Below, piece after piece: positions 48,931 through 60,315 of a stretch of 64,000 nt of DNA. Every line of letters begins with the position of its first letter. Position 1 is the first letter of the stretch. Made by a program: the position numbers and the translations under genes. This DNA is from Stenopsyche tienmushanensis (taxonomy: Eukaryota; Arthropoda; Insecta; Trichoptera; Stenopsychidae). The stretch covers positions 1,984,001-2,048,000 of the forward strand of contig WACJ01000527.1 of assembly GCA_008973525.1 (NCBI GenBank). The letters run 5' to 3'. The notes under the pieces are model-generated. The model was not told where the DNA came from. It saw nothing but the letters and a program-made list of their open reading frames with translations, and did not search any database.

Positions 48931-49450
48931 ATATGAGGTTGTCCCATAAGTTTCTTTCGCAAATGAATACAGATCTAATCATAGCCATGGTTGAAGAATG
49001 TCCGTGATATACTGTTCGCAAAATAGCTAACAAATTCCACGAACATCCGTCCATAATCATCTGACAAAATTGGGCTACATCAATCGTTCAGATATGTGGC
49101 TTCCTCATGAACTGACTGACTCAAATAAACTTCAATATTTCAACATGCGATCATCTTCTCCAACGACATAATAGCCAACCTTTTTTGAAGAGACTTGTCA
49201 CTAGGGATGAAAGCTGGATACTCCATGAGAATATCCAACGTAAACGGTCTTAGACCAAGGGTACATAAGCTTTAACTGTAGCTAAACCTGGCCTGCATCC
49301 AAAAAAAGTTTTATTATGCATTCGGTGGGACTGGAAGGCGGTTGTTTAATATGAGCTACTTCAGCAAGTTGAAACAATCAATTCAACAAAATATTTTTTC
49401 TAACTAGACAATCTAAAGGATGCAATTAGCAGAACGAACTGATTTTCCCA
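48931..49450 (+). mobile_element. 5' truncated-coding mariner relic with left end
   Basis: The left end GAGGTTGTCCCATAAGTTTC near 48933 resembles mariner tips. Frames then give, in order, MNTDLIIAMVEE, TVRKIANKF, DMWLPHELTDSNKLQYF, RLVTRDESWILHENIQRK (first catalytic Asp), ALTVAKPGLHPKKVLLC, and after TIN-STKYF a QLDNLKDAI-like stretch to about 49430. Stops and shifts are frequent. The last two catalytic Asp blocks and the right end are missing. Reads like the KVMLCIWWD-type mariner subfamilies. Confidence 0.78.
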
Positions 49451-49543
49451 ATCATCCATTACGTATCACCATTTAAAAAATCTTCAATAGTCGCTTCCAT
49501 TTTTATTTAGGGTGAAACATAAATTATTATAAAAACTAAATAG

Positions 49544-50444
49544 TTAAGGCGTCTTCTCACTTTAGAATTTTTTTTCGAGGATTTACGCTAAAAATTATGA
49601 GATAAAATGGATCTTATGTAATAAACACATCTTTCAAGTATATGAAAAACAATTATTTTTATTTTTTTGAACAATTATTATAATAAAACAGTAGCATCGA
49701 AAAAACCGTGTAGAAATGTTATGTTCGTGGCTTGTTGATGGTATCTCCGATATGGGTCATTTGGAACAAAAAAATTAAACAGTTTTAGATTCAGTATATC
49801 AGTGGCTATAGCGCATATCATCAGATTTTTGATATTTGCGAAAATAACAAAATGGCGGACGTTTTACGAAAAAGTAAAAAAAACGCGTTTTTTTTGCAGT
49901 TTTTTGTAAAAAAAAATTACTTAAAATCAAAATTTCAAAAATCTGATGATATGCGCTATAGCCATAGCTATGAAAAATTTGTCATTCAAATTTCATGACA
50001 ATCGGCCAGATAGTTTTCGAAATTTCATCAACAAGCCGCCGAAAAACCTTGTTTTGAGATAAACGCGCTTAAAATTTTGGTTACAGAAAAATTTCCCAGA
50101 CACAGCTGTTGAAACACTTGTTGTTATTTTGGGTATTTCCTCCAAAGATCTTCATAAATCGGTTTCAAAACCTCGTAAACATCCTCAGCTAGAGCAGAAA
50201 GATGTTTAAAAGTTTCTATCTGTTTGTTTTTCACCACTTTCTTGTACTTGCACCATGAGTCTGAACAATACGTATGCAGCCGGGTGCTCTCAGGTAGTCA
50301 CCTAACGGTCGCCCAAAAATGTAGTTAGACTCATCCGATCTTTATGAAATTTCGATATAACATTTTTGAAGATATGTACTTTCAAAATTTAAAATAAAAT
50401 AAAAATCATTTTTTTTTAAATTGTAAAGTGAGAAGACGCCTTAA
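49544..50444 (-). mobile_element. TTAA-flanked transposon, copy 2 (Kolobok-like)
   Basis: A 901-bp element starting and ending with TTAA. It has perfect 17-bp inverted tips (GGCGTCTTCTCACTTTA and its exact complement). It is near-identical along its length to 20517-21443 and in the same orientation, differing by scattered substitutions and lacking about 28 bases inside the left tip. The minus strand keeps the same transposase fragments (DSWCKYK near 50255, the NNNE block near 50130). The internal inverted repeat is better preserved here: TGGCTATAGCGCATATCATC near 49802 pairs with GATGATATGCGCTATAGCCA near 49944. Close similarity of the two copies suggests relatively recent activity of a partner enzyme. 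Confidence 0.8.
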
Positions 50445-52074
50445 GCAAGATATAATGATTGGGACGCGTTTTGCTCGAGAATTCAACAAAATTATTCCTC
50501 TTTCTTCATCTTCTGTCGTAAGAATTTCCAATCAAGATTTAGCCATATTTAATTCATATATTTATTAAAATCTACTATGATTTAGTCAAACTATCCTGTG
50601 ATCATATCCATTTTTTAAAGCCAATGAATCAATCCAATGAACAAATGGCTAAGGATGTACTAATGCGTGTCCCTCGTTTATGGATAATATCCGAAAGACA
50701 CATATTTGCATAACCCAACGGGAATGTGTGAAGAAGTATTTGTACAGTCATTTTTTCATTGTACAAACATTATGCGTATTTAGATGAAATGTTTATATGC
50801 TTCACTTTATAATTGATAGGTTGTATAGAGCGCGTTTATGAATTTTGTAATTTATAGGATATAAAAATGACAAAATGTTAATATTACCAGACTAATTGAG
50901 TGAATTTGATATACACTTGAATTTTTGGGGGGGGGGGGGAAATCGCTGTGAAGTCAGTTAAAATTGATGGATTATCGACAAACACATGTTGGTTGTGGAA
51001 AGCGATTTATTAACACCGTTATATCTGCGAGTCGGTGTACCAACTCAAGCTTACGTGTTCGTAATCTACACTTACATGCTCATGACCGTGCATACGCTCG
51101 CAATCATGTTATTATATATATTTCTTGATAAACATTTTGCCGCTTTTCGAAGTCGTATCTGCAAGGGTTTGGTTGTTATTTCTGATGGTATAAAAATAAT
51201 TAATATTTTTGAAATGTGTATTTTTGAAGATTAAATAATTAATATGAATGCGTGCATTGACAATGATGATACAACAATTTTTCGATTAAAATTTAATGTG
51301 ATTTACGAAGATTCCATTTGCGGTTGATGTATTTTCATATTCTCATTAACCCCCGTTTTAGGGCTCCCAGAGACGGGTTTTCCCAGCTATAAGAGCTGGT
51401 GTATATAGGTCGAAATGTGGGATTAAACGATGTACTTCAATTTCACAACAATGACTCGGGCTTCTGCCCGCTTTAATTTTCTGAAAATTTCCCACACTTT
51501 TCCGCATCTCCCCCGCGCTTTTCCAGCAACAGTTTTTCTCACGCCAACTTCTCCTACTTCACTTTCGCTTCCGAAAATAATTGCTTTCCATGAAAGTTTG
51601 ATTGTGACTCGACGAAAAACCTGAAAGCCCGACTCAGGGATCGATCGACCATTTTTCACTTAATGGTCCCTCCGTATGTGTGTAAACAGGTTCGCATGTC
51701 AATTTGTAAATACGTGTGAGCTTGTGTACTAATGAAATATAATAATTTTAGCACTCACTTTTTAAATAACATCACATCATTACTGGGCAAGTTCTGAACA
51801 CGCGAAAATCAAATAACTGTTAAATCTAAATCATCCCAAATCGTTTTTGTGATATATTTAGCTGATTTTTATAAAAATAAACATTGGGTTTCCGTGTCTT
51901 GCAAAAAATGGTAACACAAACCAACTAAACATAAATTGTTAGGGAGTATCGTAAGTAAACATTTTTAGACTTCTCTGGGATAAATCCTCAGGCGCCAAAG
52001 CCATAATGTTCTATTGGGAGGTCATGGACATGTACGACGAAATGTTAGTTATCAGAGTCACTCATGCATTATTT
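50445..52074. other. Gene-free stretch with a G-run
   Basis: No gene recognised. A run of 13 G lies at 50927-50939. The block 51350-51660 has higher GC with open frames on both strands (51423-51659 minus, 51430-51624 plus) and no recognisable domain. Confidence 0.4.
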
Positions 52075-52515
52075 GCTACATTTCACACATATATTCTATT
52101 TCTTAAGTGTTAGGGTTATCGAAATAGATTTTTTTTTCAACGTTTTGAAAAAATACCCAAATTTTCGCTTTTAAATCGCCAAAACTTTTTATTTGTGACC
52201 ATAAAATAGCACAAAATGACTTTGTATTTTGCAATGTATTTTGATCTATATAAATTATTATTTTATGCAATTTATTTAAAGATATCGAACTTCCAAATTC
52301 ACATAAAATGTGCAAACGAATGAAAAATATCAACTCCTAAATGCTACATATCATACAAATAATTCAATAAGTTGTTAAAATTGAAGATGTACCACTTATT
52401 CCATGGTTCGCATGGTCTCCTAACCTGACACCATTGGATTTAAATGGACCTTGGAGCGTATCCTATTTCGTGGCTCGCACGGTCTCTAGATCTGACACCA
52501 CTGGATTTATTTATA
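52075..52515. mobile_element. Rearranged mariner-like repeat with tandem unit
   Basis: 52080-52165 matches 16460-16530 of the mariner-like element in the same orientation (AAGTGTTAGGGTTATCGAAA, then a T-run). 52200-52385 matches the reverse complement of about 16925-17180 (GTGCAAACGAATGA, TACATATCATACAAATAATT). Then two units of about 67 bp (52398-52464 and 52465 on) each carry CCTGACACCATTGGATTT/TCTGACACCACTGGATTT, coding for the D-L-T-P-L-D block on the plus strand. So this copy contains an inverted interior relative to the one at 16398. Confidence 0.65.
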
Positions 52516-54045
52516 AAGAAATTTAATATTTTTTAAGATTTATTTTTTTAGAGACGATATCGTGAAAATTATTATCGAACATGAATATTTTTTAATAATC
52601 TTTTTTTTAATAAAAAAATAAATTGAATAAAAAAAAAAAAAAAAAAAAATACATCTTATGTCACAAGTTGGCTTTTTTCATTTTTGCATGAACTATATTT
52701 TTTTTTATGAAAATGTTTTGATTTTATGGTGTTTGATATTATTTTTTTAATGGCTTAATTTTTTAAGACGTCAAATGCATGATAAAATATGAAAACGTCC
52801 TCTCAGACAGTCGGTATAAAAACCTTGCGTACAAGAAGTAGAAATTGAAACCCCTGCGTAAGCTAACATAGACTGCTTAAAGAAAGGGTTCGTTATTAAA
52901 GTCTCGCAGTTGGACTCTCACTCGAAAATCATAAATGAAAAACAGCTGTTTTTTCTGACTTTATTCATCAACTTGTTGTTGAATATTCATTAATAAAATT
53001 AAATAGGAACATAAAGCGTGTAAAATTATAAATATATGTTATTTAAATACACGTTTAACATTTGTTTTTAGGAGTGAGATCATATAATGAACCGATAGAC
53101 ATACATACATTCAATTTTATTACTAAAATTAGTATATTTAATGTACACAGCATGCAAAAGAGCGCTTATTTATGCATTTTATTTTCTAAATAAAATTATG
53201 CAGCATGCTTTATTCAGCATAAAAAAGTTATTTCGCCGTCTGTTTTTGCAAATTAAAAGAGCCAGACCGACAAAAATATAATTATGGGTCAGGCATGACC
53301 CCACTTTACTATCCGACAGGCGAATTTAATTATCACTGGCACTGAGCACTATATGATCTAGAGTTGAAATCACACTGGGCTTTAGACAAATATTTCAATT
53401 TGTGCAATCAGCATCGTATTAAATGTAAGCATATATGTACTGACTTTAATTATTATATTGCAGAGCACACACAGACCATAAAAGCAATTGGCGTGATGCG
53501 AATTGGCAATTATTGTTATATATCAAAATAATGGATTCTGTTTTACTTGCTGATATGTAATTCGATGTCTTTCAGTAGGCGTTTTTCGATTCAATTTATT
53601 TTGTTTGGGATAGCAAATAAAATAGTTTCCCGTTCAGAGGATTGAATTTTGAACACAAACAAAGCTTGTTTATTTTCAATGAAATACTGATAAAATGACA
53701 TTAATTTAAGCAATTTAAATGTATAAATGCTTGATATCATTCAAAAACCAAATATAGCATTTAATGAAAAACTACCCTAATGATTTATTCATCCAATGTG
53801 GGCGTTATTACATTTTGATCGCGCATTTGAAGGCCGTTAATGGAGACTTAAAGTCAGCTTTATTTACATTTTTTACATATTTACTTTGATGCCGTTTTCT
53901 TAATGAGGATATAGATTACCGATGCATAGTAAAATACGTATCGATCCATCAAGTCGTTAAGATCTACGGAGGCTTAAAAAGGTTGCGTCGTTATGTGCCC
54001 TCGGTATATATTATCGCAGATAAGAACGCTTCAATCTCTTTATCC
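52515..54045. other. Gene-free stretch with A-run
   Basis: No gene recognised. A run of 21 A lies at 52629-52649. The remainder is A/T-rich and unremarkable. Confidence 0.4.
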
Positions 54046-54048
54046 TTG

Positions 54049-54456
54049 TTATCCAGCTGTAACTTGAAATAACCGCCCAGGGAGCTTAAAAGCGTACGTT
54101 ATGCTAAACTTTTTCGTATACAAAATATTAAGGTAATGTTTACACATAGCGTGTTTTAATTTCACGGGGTGCTTTCTAATAGAGTGGGGGCGCAATTTAA
54201 TAAAGAAGTGCTCGAGAATGGGGGATGATTCATCGGTATCGGAATGAGGTGTCGTTTGAACTTTCTTGCTACGGTCCGATGTACATGGAGTCCTTGGCGT
54301 ACTTTCGGCATACGATGGATTTTGACCTCCTTCTTGAGAAATAAGCTGCCGGGGATGGAGAATATTAATTACGGTACTTTTTTCGTCAATGGACTTGATA
54401 AATCGCTGACACAAATTACGAGGAATTTTTCTCCAGGCAAAATTTATGTCACACGT
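54049..54456 (-). CDS. Candidate terminal exon, BESS-like protein
   Basis: A minus-strand open frame of 136 codons from a plausible splice acceptor (TTTCGCAG read on the minus strand, exon starting at 54456) to a stop at 54049. It begins CDINFAWRKIPRNL, passes through a Ser/Thr/Asp-rich stretch (STPRTPCTSDRSKK, then SDTDESSP), and ends with ILEHFFIKLRPHS and VKLKHAMCKHYLNIL. A Ser-rich linker followed by an L-x-x-FF-x-x-L-x-P stretch and a basic helix resembles the BESS motif at the C-terminus of insect MADF/BESS transcription factors. Composition is higher in GC than the flanks. No upstream MADF exon was found in the next few kilobases. A chance frame or a pseudogene remains possible. Confidence 0.35.
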   Translation of the reverse strand, partial: TCDINFAWRKIPRNLCQRFIKSIDEKSTVINILHPRQLISQEGGQNPSYAESTPRTPCTSDRSKKVQTTPHSDTDESSPILEHFFIKLRPHSIRKHPVKLKHAMCKHYLNILYTKKFSITYAFKLPGRLFQVTAG

Positions 54457-54474
54457 CTGCGAAAATATTATATA

Positions 54475-56838
54475 TTGGGTTGTGTAAAAAGTTTTCTCGG
54501 ATTTATGAGCAAAAAGTACTTAGATATTTTGTGATGTGTACGCCCCACTTTGATCTCTCGGCGTTTATCCGTATATATTTTTATCGATTTGATTAGATAA
54601 TATTTGTATTAGGGGGTCCAACTCCCAAATTTTTGAGGTTTTTATTGAAATATGGTATATAACAGGGTGCGGCAGGATAACCATGTATGAGAGATATCAG
54701 CTTAATTATTTTTTTCATATAGAAATACATATAGGTCGGGTGCTGATGGAAATCCTTTAGTATTAATTATTATTTTTTATTTACGGAGAGAGAGAGAGAG
54801 AGATTACAGATATGAGTTTGCGGGAAGGACATCTTCCCGCAGCCAAGGCTATCTGATGACTTCTCTTATCCTGCCCGTCACCACCGAATAGGAATCGGTG
54901 TTATCCAATTTATTGAATCTTCTCATTCTAGGACTGTCGTTAGGTGGTTTTTATCGCTGCAATCCAAAATTTTGATTTCTTTCCGGTTCTCACAATATAT
55001 CATATAACAAGCATTGATTTGCAATAGGATTAATTTATAGGAGTAATTTGTATTGGTTGTAGTAATTTTAAGATCATTCTTAATGCTCATAGAATTAATA
55101 TCATCTGAATTTTAATAAAATGAAGAACTAACAATCATTTCGTAGGTATTTTAGTTGACAGTGTGTTTATTAAAAATGACGCTAAGAGCAAAATCCTCTC
55201 TAAGTGAGAAATGTTTGTTTATCAAATTTGCGGATACAGAACTTCTTAATTCGAAACAACATCTATAGGACTCGAGTGAAAGTTTGATTGAAATTTCTTG
55301 GAAAATTTAAAAATTGCTCAGAGAGTTTGTCGAGAATGTTTTATAATGGAACGACTTTATTCATTCAACGGGAGAAAAACTATTTAAATTAATGACAGTG
55401 ACAAATAATTCACGTCTGATGTGCTTAGTCTTTCTTACATTTATTTCATATTTAATTGGATTATTAAAGATCCTTGAATTTTATATATGAAACTTATTTT
55501 TAAAACCATCGAAAAATAATAAAACTGGATGAGAGTACCCAAATTGTAAAGAGCAACTTTATAGAATAATGCAAATCAAGATTGAGTCTCTAATAACAAT
55601 GCTGTGAAATTTCTATACAGAAAGAATGCTGCATTCAAATAGAATTTTATTTAGCTATAGTTGTGGTGAGTGAAAAATAAAACCATTTTGTACTAAAGTT
55701 TTTGTGTCGGTTTTGCAAAATATGCACAAGATTTAGCAACATCATATATATTTAATTCTAAATGATTTACATCGCAATGATGAACTCTTTGTTAAATATA
55801 TTTCGACTATGCATTGAAAGTATTTTTTCTCTAATTTAATCCAATGAATCCCATAAGGGGTGGTAAAGTCGCCTCAAGAATTCGTAGAGATATTTTGACT
55901 AGCATTTATAGATGCACCTTAAAATGAAAGTTGACATAACTTCATTATTATTTTACTTAAGAAATAACAAAGGATAGGCAGATTAAATATTTTTTGTATC
56001 ATGCATCATTCAACATAATAAAATATAGTTTTACAATGTTCTAAATAGTGTAATTATTCATAGTAATGTATAAAAAGTTATAATAAAATCACTATGCTTT
56101 ATTCAAATGAAAAATGAAGTCAAATAAATTGAAAAGTAAGAAGGTTTTTGATAGATATAGCTTTGTTTCCGAGAAGTACTTCTTAAGACAATGCTATGTG
56201 GGCTTTTAATATGTATATTTTAATTTAGTTAGCATCTTTATATATTTCACTTTGATATATTATATATTATTGAATTAACTTTCCTTAGGATAAGCACAAA
56301 AATATTATTGTCATAGATCTTGTGATATTGGATCATGTGGTTTATAGCATGTAAAGATGAAAGACACATTGATTCTTATCTTATAGTATAGTTATTATGA
56401 GAAAATGCTAGATATGTTACAATAGAAGGGAGGTAGTGGGATGAAAACAATGTTTGGGAAATATTATTTACACAGTCTGTACAAGTGGGTTGAGAGAGGA
56501 CTTTTTGATTTATCTCGATGGTATGTGGTGGGTTAGAAACATGTTTTAAATCGAGTGTCACTTGCAGAGTGCATAGCGTTAAATACGAAACAAAAAACTT
56601 CAAAATTTACAAGCAGAGACGCTGATACAAGATAAAAATGCATAAACAATGGCAGCTCGTGCATAGGAACTATGACACTGTAGAGCCATCAGAAAAATTA
56701 TAATTACATTTTTGGTTGTTTATTATTTACAAATATGGTATTATGTTTGACATAATGATTATGTAAACAGAAATAGTTGAACCGTCGTTAATGTAAATGC
56801 TATCATTAGCAGCGTCAAAAATACTATTTGCTTTTTGT
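54475..56838. other. Gene-free stretch
   Basis: No gene recognised. A GA-dinucleotide run lies at about 54786-54803 beside the dispersed repeat at 54780-54870. The rest is A/T-rich. Confidence 0.4.
54780..54870 (+). repeat. Dispersed short repeat, copy 3 of 4
   Basis: Starts in a GA-rich tract and contains TGCGGGAAGGACATCTTCCC, then GCAGCCAAGGCTATC. It matches the copies at 33535, 41195 (both minus) and 60225 (plus). The CGGGAAG/CTTCCCG part is itself a small palindrome in this copy. Confidence 0.6.
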
Positions 56839-56840
56839 GC

Positions 56841-57340
56841 AGAAAACGTACACTAGCACGTTGAAGGTTACTAAATCGAGACATTCTCGCCGAAATTTGG
56901 ACGCTTGGAACAGTGGCGTAACTACTAATTGGTGAGTTTAGGAGACGCCTAGAGGCATTAACTGTCTAATCTATGTTTACATATATACAGTACATATATG
57001 TTTTTCAAATTGTTATATTAACCTTTCCCTACCGGTGATGTATTTACTACACCTCGACTCTAATAATGGGAATATCGATATGAAATATAATAGATACGGG
57101 GTTCAGAATTTTTATATTTCTCCATAATATAATTACTAATCACATCAAAGTATTATAATATATAAATATTCATCTGCAGCGACGGAAATAAATAATTTGT
57201 CGGGAAATCGGGAATTTTGCGAGTTTTAGTCTATGTCTCAGCAGATAGGAATTTTAGTATTTTGTTTATCTATTTTTGAACGGTATTTATATCTTTTCTT
57301 AAATAAATAAAATTATTTCGCCTTCAAATTTTTTTTTATA
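56841..57340 (+). mobile_element. hAT-family element, copy C (core only)
   Basis: Matches the core of copy B from about 31765 to 32150 (ACTAAATCGAGACATT, CAGTGGCGTAACTACTAAT, ACCGGTGATGTATTTACTAC, CTGCAGCGACGGAAATAAAT). It then continues with a segment shared only with copy A (TATTTATATCTTTTCTTAAA near 57283). It lacks the terminal inverted repeats and the transposase relic of copy B. It is either a truncated copy or a fragment of a longer family member. Confidence 0.7.
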
Positions 57341-57341
57341 T

Positions 57342-59440
57342 TAAACAAATTTTACTTACTATTAGTAATTAATAACACATCATAACCAAATATAGCACAA
57401 CATTGCGAGAAAATTATAAAATATAAAATGTGGGAATTTATTACACAGCCCAATATATTGCTCTCACAAGTTCGGTAGTTATAGAAAATATGCAAAAAGC
57501 TCTCATATTCTGGATTGTAATAAAAAAAACATGACTTTGGATGGAAACATTATTAACCCCTTAAAGAGGTAAGACACAGAGTTGTGTCCTAATTTCAGTC
57601 ATCCAGAAAAAACATTCTTACACGTTGAGCTTGAAGATAGGCAGAGAGAGAGGGAGAGAGAGTGTCTTGTAGGTAGGAGATTGTGAATGGGAGATAGAGT
57701 GTATCTTGCGTACATCGTACGATTGTATAGATCGTTAACCCGAAATTATCGACTAATAATGATATGTGAATGATATAATGAATCGATTTCAAGTGTTTCG
57801 AATTTTATGTGCTATCGTCAGTGTTTATTTAATTATGTACAAGGTTTATACACGCTGCGATAGTCCTGACAGATAAGCGAATTTGTACGGATGATAAGTG
57901 GCGGACATACAAAAATAACTTTATAATGATTTAAAATTGGCTTACTATCATGTTGTTAATTATCAAAAATATGTTTATTATCAAAAAATTTAGAACATTT
58001 TTTTAAAAATCATCATTTGAAGGAAAGAAATTCAAAATTCAAGAGAGAATTTAAAAGTTTTTAATCTTTTAAACTGTACACATTTTTTAAGTGGTTAAAA
58101 TGAACTTTTATTATTTCAAGCGTTCGATTTCTGCAATCAAATTCATTTTGCTAGGATTTAAATCTATTTTGAGATGAAATTCCAAGCTGAAAAGCTAGCG
58201 CGAAAAATTTGTTTTGGTCTTTTTGGGCGACACTTTGATTTTGGATGTTTTATCTCCATAACGCAATTAAGGATCAAAAACCAAACTGATCCGTTGCTTA
58301 GTCGTTGATTGGATGTCTGCTTCGGTGGTTAATGCAATTCAAGTTCATTGTTGTTTGCAGACGATATTGTTTGACAATCTTCGTCACCAGACAGACTTCA
58401 AAAGACCATCGAACGACGACGTCATTCCGTGGACTCTTTTTAAAACAAGGCCATCAAATCTTATATACGAAAATGAAATCGGGGGTGAATGCTAGCGCTT
58501 CTAGATCGCAGATAGCAACGCCGACAGCGAAATCGAATGACAAAGTTGATTTTTTGATGCATATCTCGGACCATCAAAGGGTGACGCGTTTTGGGGGTAC
58601 AAAAAAGCAGAATAAAAGAAAAGAAAGACAATAAGGCGGCGTTAAGGGCAACAAAAAAGGAAAGAACAGATTGAAGCTTCGGAAAGCCGATAAGTAAATG
58701 ACACGATAACAGGCATGGGACAATCGGATAAGACCAACGACAGGACAACACGCCACTTGCTATGTTATGTTCCAGATTGGCCCAACAACGGATCTGAGAT
58801 AGCGCCCCGACGATATCATATCGAAAATATTCACATAACAATAACTATATTCCCTGCCATTACGTTATTTATGCCCGTATCATCACGCCATGACTTTTTT
58901 TATTACGTTGTATACGTTAAAATATCCATGGAGGCTTTTTTCATGGGCGCTATCGCCGAATATATCCATATATTTGTGTTCGGAATCGCGTCTGATCGCA
59001 AAAGCTCTTTTTTCCGTAACAAAACGGAAATATAATGCGTGACGCACAGACATTCGACGAGCTTATCGTGGAATAAAGATTTTTTTTATCGACATCTTCC
59101 TTAATTTCGGAGCATTACTTACGCTTGGATTGATGTAAATTTATTTCTAACGAGTTCTGATACATTTTATTTACTGATTGACTTGTTTGAAATGTGATTT
59201 GGATCAATGTTCTCAAAACACAGAAAATTTACGCAACTAACAATATCTGATACAAGTCTCAATCACTTCTTTGTCTTATCAACAAATGTTCACCCGCTAT
59301 ATATTTTTATCTAAGCATAGTTTGTGCGGCACTCAAACGCTCATTTTACACAATTTATCAATCATCTTTGAATGTTTTTGCATTATGACAATTCCTCAAT
59401 TATTCTTCATCCATACCCGAATTTCAGATTTGTAGCAAAA
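57342..59440. other. Gene-free stretch with a higher-GC block
   Basis: No gene recognised. GA-rich simple sequence lies at about 57641-57662. The repeat at 58125-58290 is listed separately. From about 58300 to 59040 the composition is more GC-rich, with a 109-codon plus frame (58305-58634), a 126-codon minus frame (58461-58841) and a 106-codon plus frame (58715-59035). None has a recognisable domain. Confidence 0.4.
58125..58290 (+). repeat. Dispersed repeat, copy 2 of 2
   Basis: Counterpart of 35740-35930, same orientation, with the same ordered blocks and small insertions or deletions between them. The higher-GC block at 58300 starts just downstream and is not part of the match. Confidence 0.6.
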
Positions 59441-59444
59441 TTTT

Positions 59445-59508
59445 ATCAGGTCAGTCCAAAAGTTCGAGCGCGTTTTTGAGATTTTTATGACTGTAGGACT
59501 GACCTGAT
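59445..59508. mobile_element. 64-bp palindromic mini-element
   Basis: Perfect 13-bp inverted repeats ATCAGGTCAGTCC (59445-59457) and GGACTGACCTGAT (59496-59508). The left inner sequence AAAAGTTCGAGCGCG is typical of mariner tips. Too short to code for anything. Probably the two ends of a mariner brought together by an extreme internal deletion. Confidence 0.6.
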
Positions 59509-60224
59509 ATTTGTGTCTATTTCTATTGTAGTAAAGTATATTTTCCTCACAAATAATGTAATAAAAATATCGCAGACTTGATCTCAAATCGTTTTTTCAT
59601 CCATCTGATAAGGTGTATAAAACAAAATGATTTTAACATGAAACCCTAAATATTTTAATTTAAAAAGTTACATTTTATAAGAATTCAATTTCCAAAGTAT
59701 TCAACATTATCACCCTGAGAAATCTCAGAATAAAATCTTTTAGGCACTTCAATGGTTTAATATTGAATTTTTAAAACATTCAGCAATTCACAATTGATTA
59801 AAGATGGAGATAATTACATCCATCGTGTAATTGGCTGAAGTTTTGGATTATCTCAAATATAAATCTGTCAAATGTTGATGTATTATGACTTCAACTATTT
59901 TTTAGTAAAACTGGAAGATTAGATCAGATTATTCGTGTCTTGATTTTCATAACGGGGACGGGATGGATTTTGATTTGAATTTGTTAATGGCTTAATTCGT
60001 CATCATATTCATTCTATCATATCATATTTTTTGCATAGATTTAGCTCCTTTTGGTTATTATATGTACAAGAATAATTATAAATTTAGTGTTACTGTTTAA
60101 AATAATGGATTAGTTCCTAAATATTCGATATAGGCTGCTTCTTACCGCGCATATGAGTTCGTAAGGACAATAAAAAAAGTTTAGTGGCAAAGAAAAAGTT
60201 GTTTGTCTTAGCTAATAATTTTAT

Positions 60225-60315
60225 TTACTGAGAGAGGTACTTCATTTGCGAGACTAGTGGAGATAGACAGAAAAACTGCATCTTCCCGCGGCCAAGGCTA
60301 TTGGTCGACTCTTTT
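60225..60315 (+). repeat. Dispersed short repeat, copy 4 of 4
   Basis: Contains ACTGAGAGAGGTA, TTGCGAGACTAGTGGAGATA, then CTGCATCTTCCCGCGGCCAA and GGCTATTGGTCGAC. Together with the copies at 33535, 41195 and 54780 it defines a repeat of about 100 bases. Confidence 0.6.

Noticed and set aside
54244..54534. Plus-strand 96-codon frame overlapping the BESS-like exon
   Set aside because: It is the antisense of the better minus-strand candidate and shows no motif.
58461..58841. 126-codon minus-strand frame as membrane protein
   Set aside because: A phenylalanine- and leucine-rich middle arises from GAA/AAG-rich sequence on the other strand; no other sign of coding.
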